Below are positions 30,314 through 30,373 of a stretch of DNA of 30,373 bases, one piece after another. Source of the DNA: JAUUSJ01 sp051880475 (GTDB taxonomy: Bacteria > Bacillota > Clostridia > Lachnospirales > Lachnospiraceae); assembly GCA_051880475.1 (NCBI GenBank), contig JBJEOA010000056.1:1-30373 (forward strand). Direction: 5' to 3'. The position numbers and the translations under genes are program-made. How positions within the stretch are numbered: the first letter of the stretch is position 1; every line of letters begins with the position of its first letter. The notes under the pieces were generated by a model that was given only the letters and a program-made list of their open reading frames with translations, did no database searches and had not been told where the DNA came from.

Positions 30314-30373
30314 TTTAATGCAAAAGTCTCTGTTGAACAAACAGACGCAGAAAAATCTCTCTTTCTTTTCAAC

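Overview
This is a low-GC, AGA/AAA-rich stretch from an endospore-forming Firmicute, most likely a Lachnospiraceae-type member of the Clostridia. The evidence is an intact sporulation and germination gene set (spoIIR, sipL-like SPOCS+LysM, CotS-like, gerA/gerB/gerC), the veg-sipL-ispE-GntR-spoIIR gene order I associate with Clostridia, and small families I recall from Lachnospiraceae (PrcB-like lipoprotein, C-terminal Cys-pair phosphoribosyltransferase-like protein, headless CCA-enzyme HD protein). A run of exactly 100 N at 20971-21070 is a scaffold gap, so this is a draft or metagenome assembly.

Layout. 1-1546 (minus strand): a BlaI/MecI-type repressor cut by the window edge, then a GtrB/CsbB-type glycosyltransferase. 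2008-5530 (plus): a zinc-ribbon membrane protein translationally coupled to a TPM-domain protein, then an AspT-type aspartate aminotransferase. 5744-10444: a CCA-adding-enzyme-like protein without its catalytic head, a CotS-family pseudokinase, a PrcB-like lipoprotein, veg and sipL. 10730-13072: an orphan PTS IIA domain, ispE and a GntR/FCD regulator. 13287-16766: a gerA-gerB-gerC germinant receptor operon whose C subunit stops halfway. 16872-20155: a cytidylate-kinase-like gene (minus) divergent from spoIIR with two REP-like palindromes between them, then ddl and a YwiB-like gene. 20256-24176: an uncharacterised membrane protein, the scaffold gap, a degenerate phosphoribosyltransferase, and malQ-plsC (minus). 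24219-24902: a complete-looking type I toxin-antitoxin locus plus a toxin-less copy of its leader. 24903-30313: pth and mfd in their usual neighbourhood, with a DUF362 gene between them on the opposite strand.

How it works together. Most genes are housekeeping (translation quality control, isoprenoid and cell-wall precursors, transcription-coupled repair, glycogen/maltodextrin use) interleaved with spore-specific genes. SpoIIR carries the forespore-to-mother-cell signal that activates sigma-E. SipL would then tether the coat to the SpoIVA layer, CotS-like protein would join the coat, and the Ger operon would be used at germination.

The most interesting non-coding signals are these. (1) A four-arm CCCTCC/GGAGGG switch hides the ribosome binding site of a 37-residue membrane toxin, whose 3' end is opposed by a small antisense RNA with its own promoter and terminator. 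(2) Two hairpins, before the CotS-like gene and sipL, have a 3' arm that is the Shine-Dalgarno sequence and a U-tract running into the start codon; a sigma-E-like promoter lies inside the first. (3) A REP-like palindrome appears to have pushed a strong Shine-Dalgarno sequence away from its start codon. Promoters, terminators and RNA structures here were found by eye and not computed.
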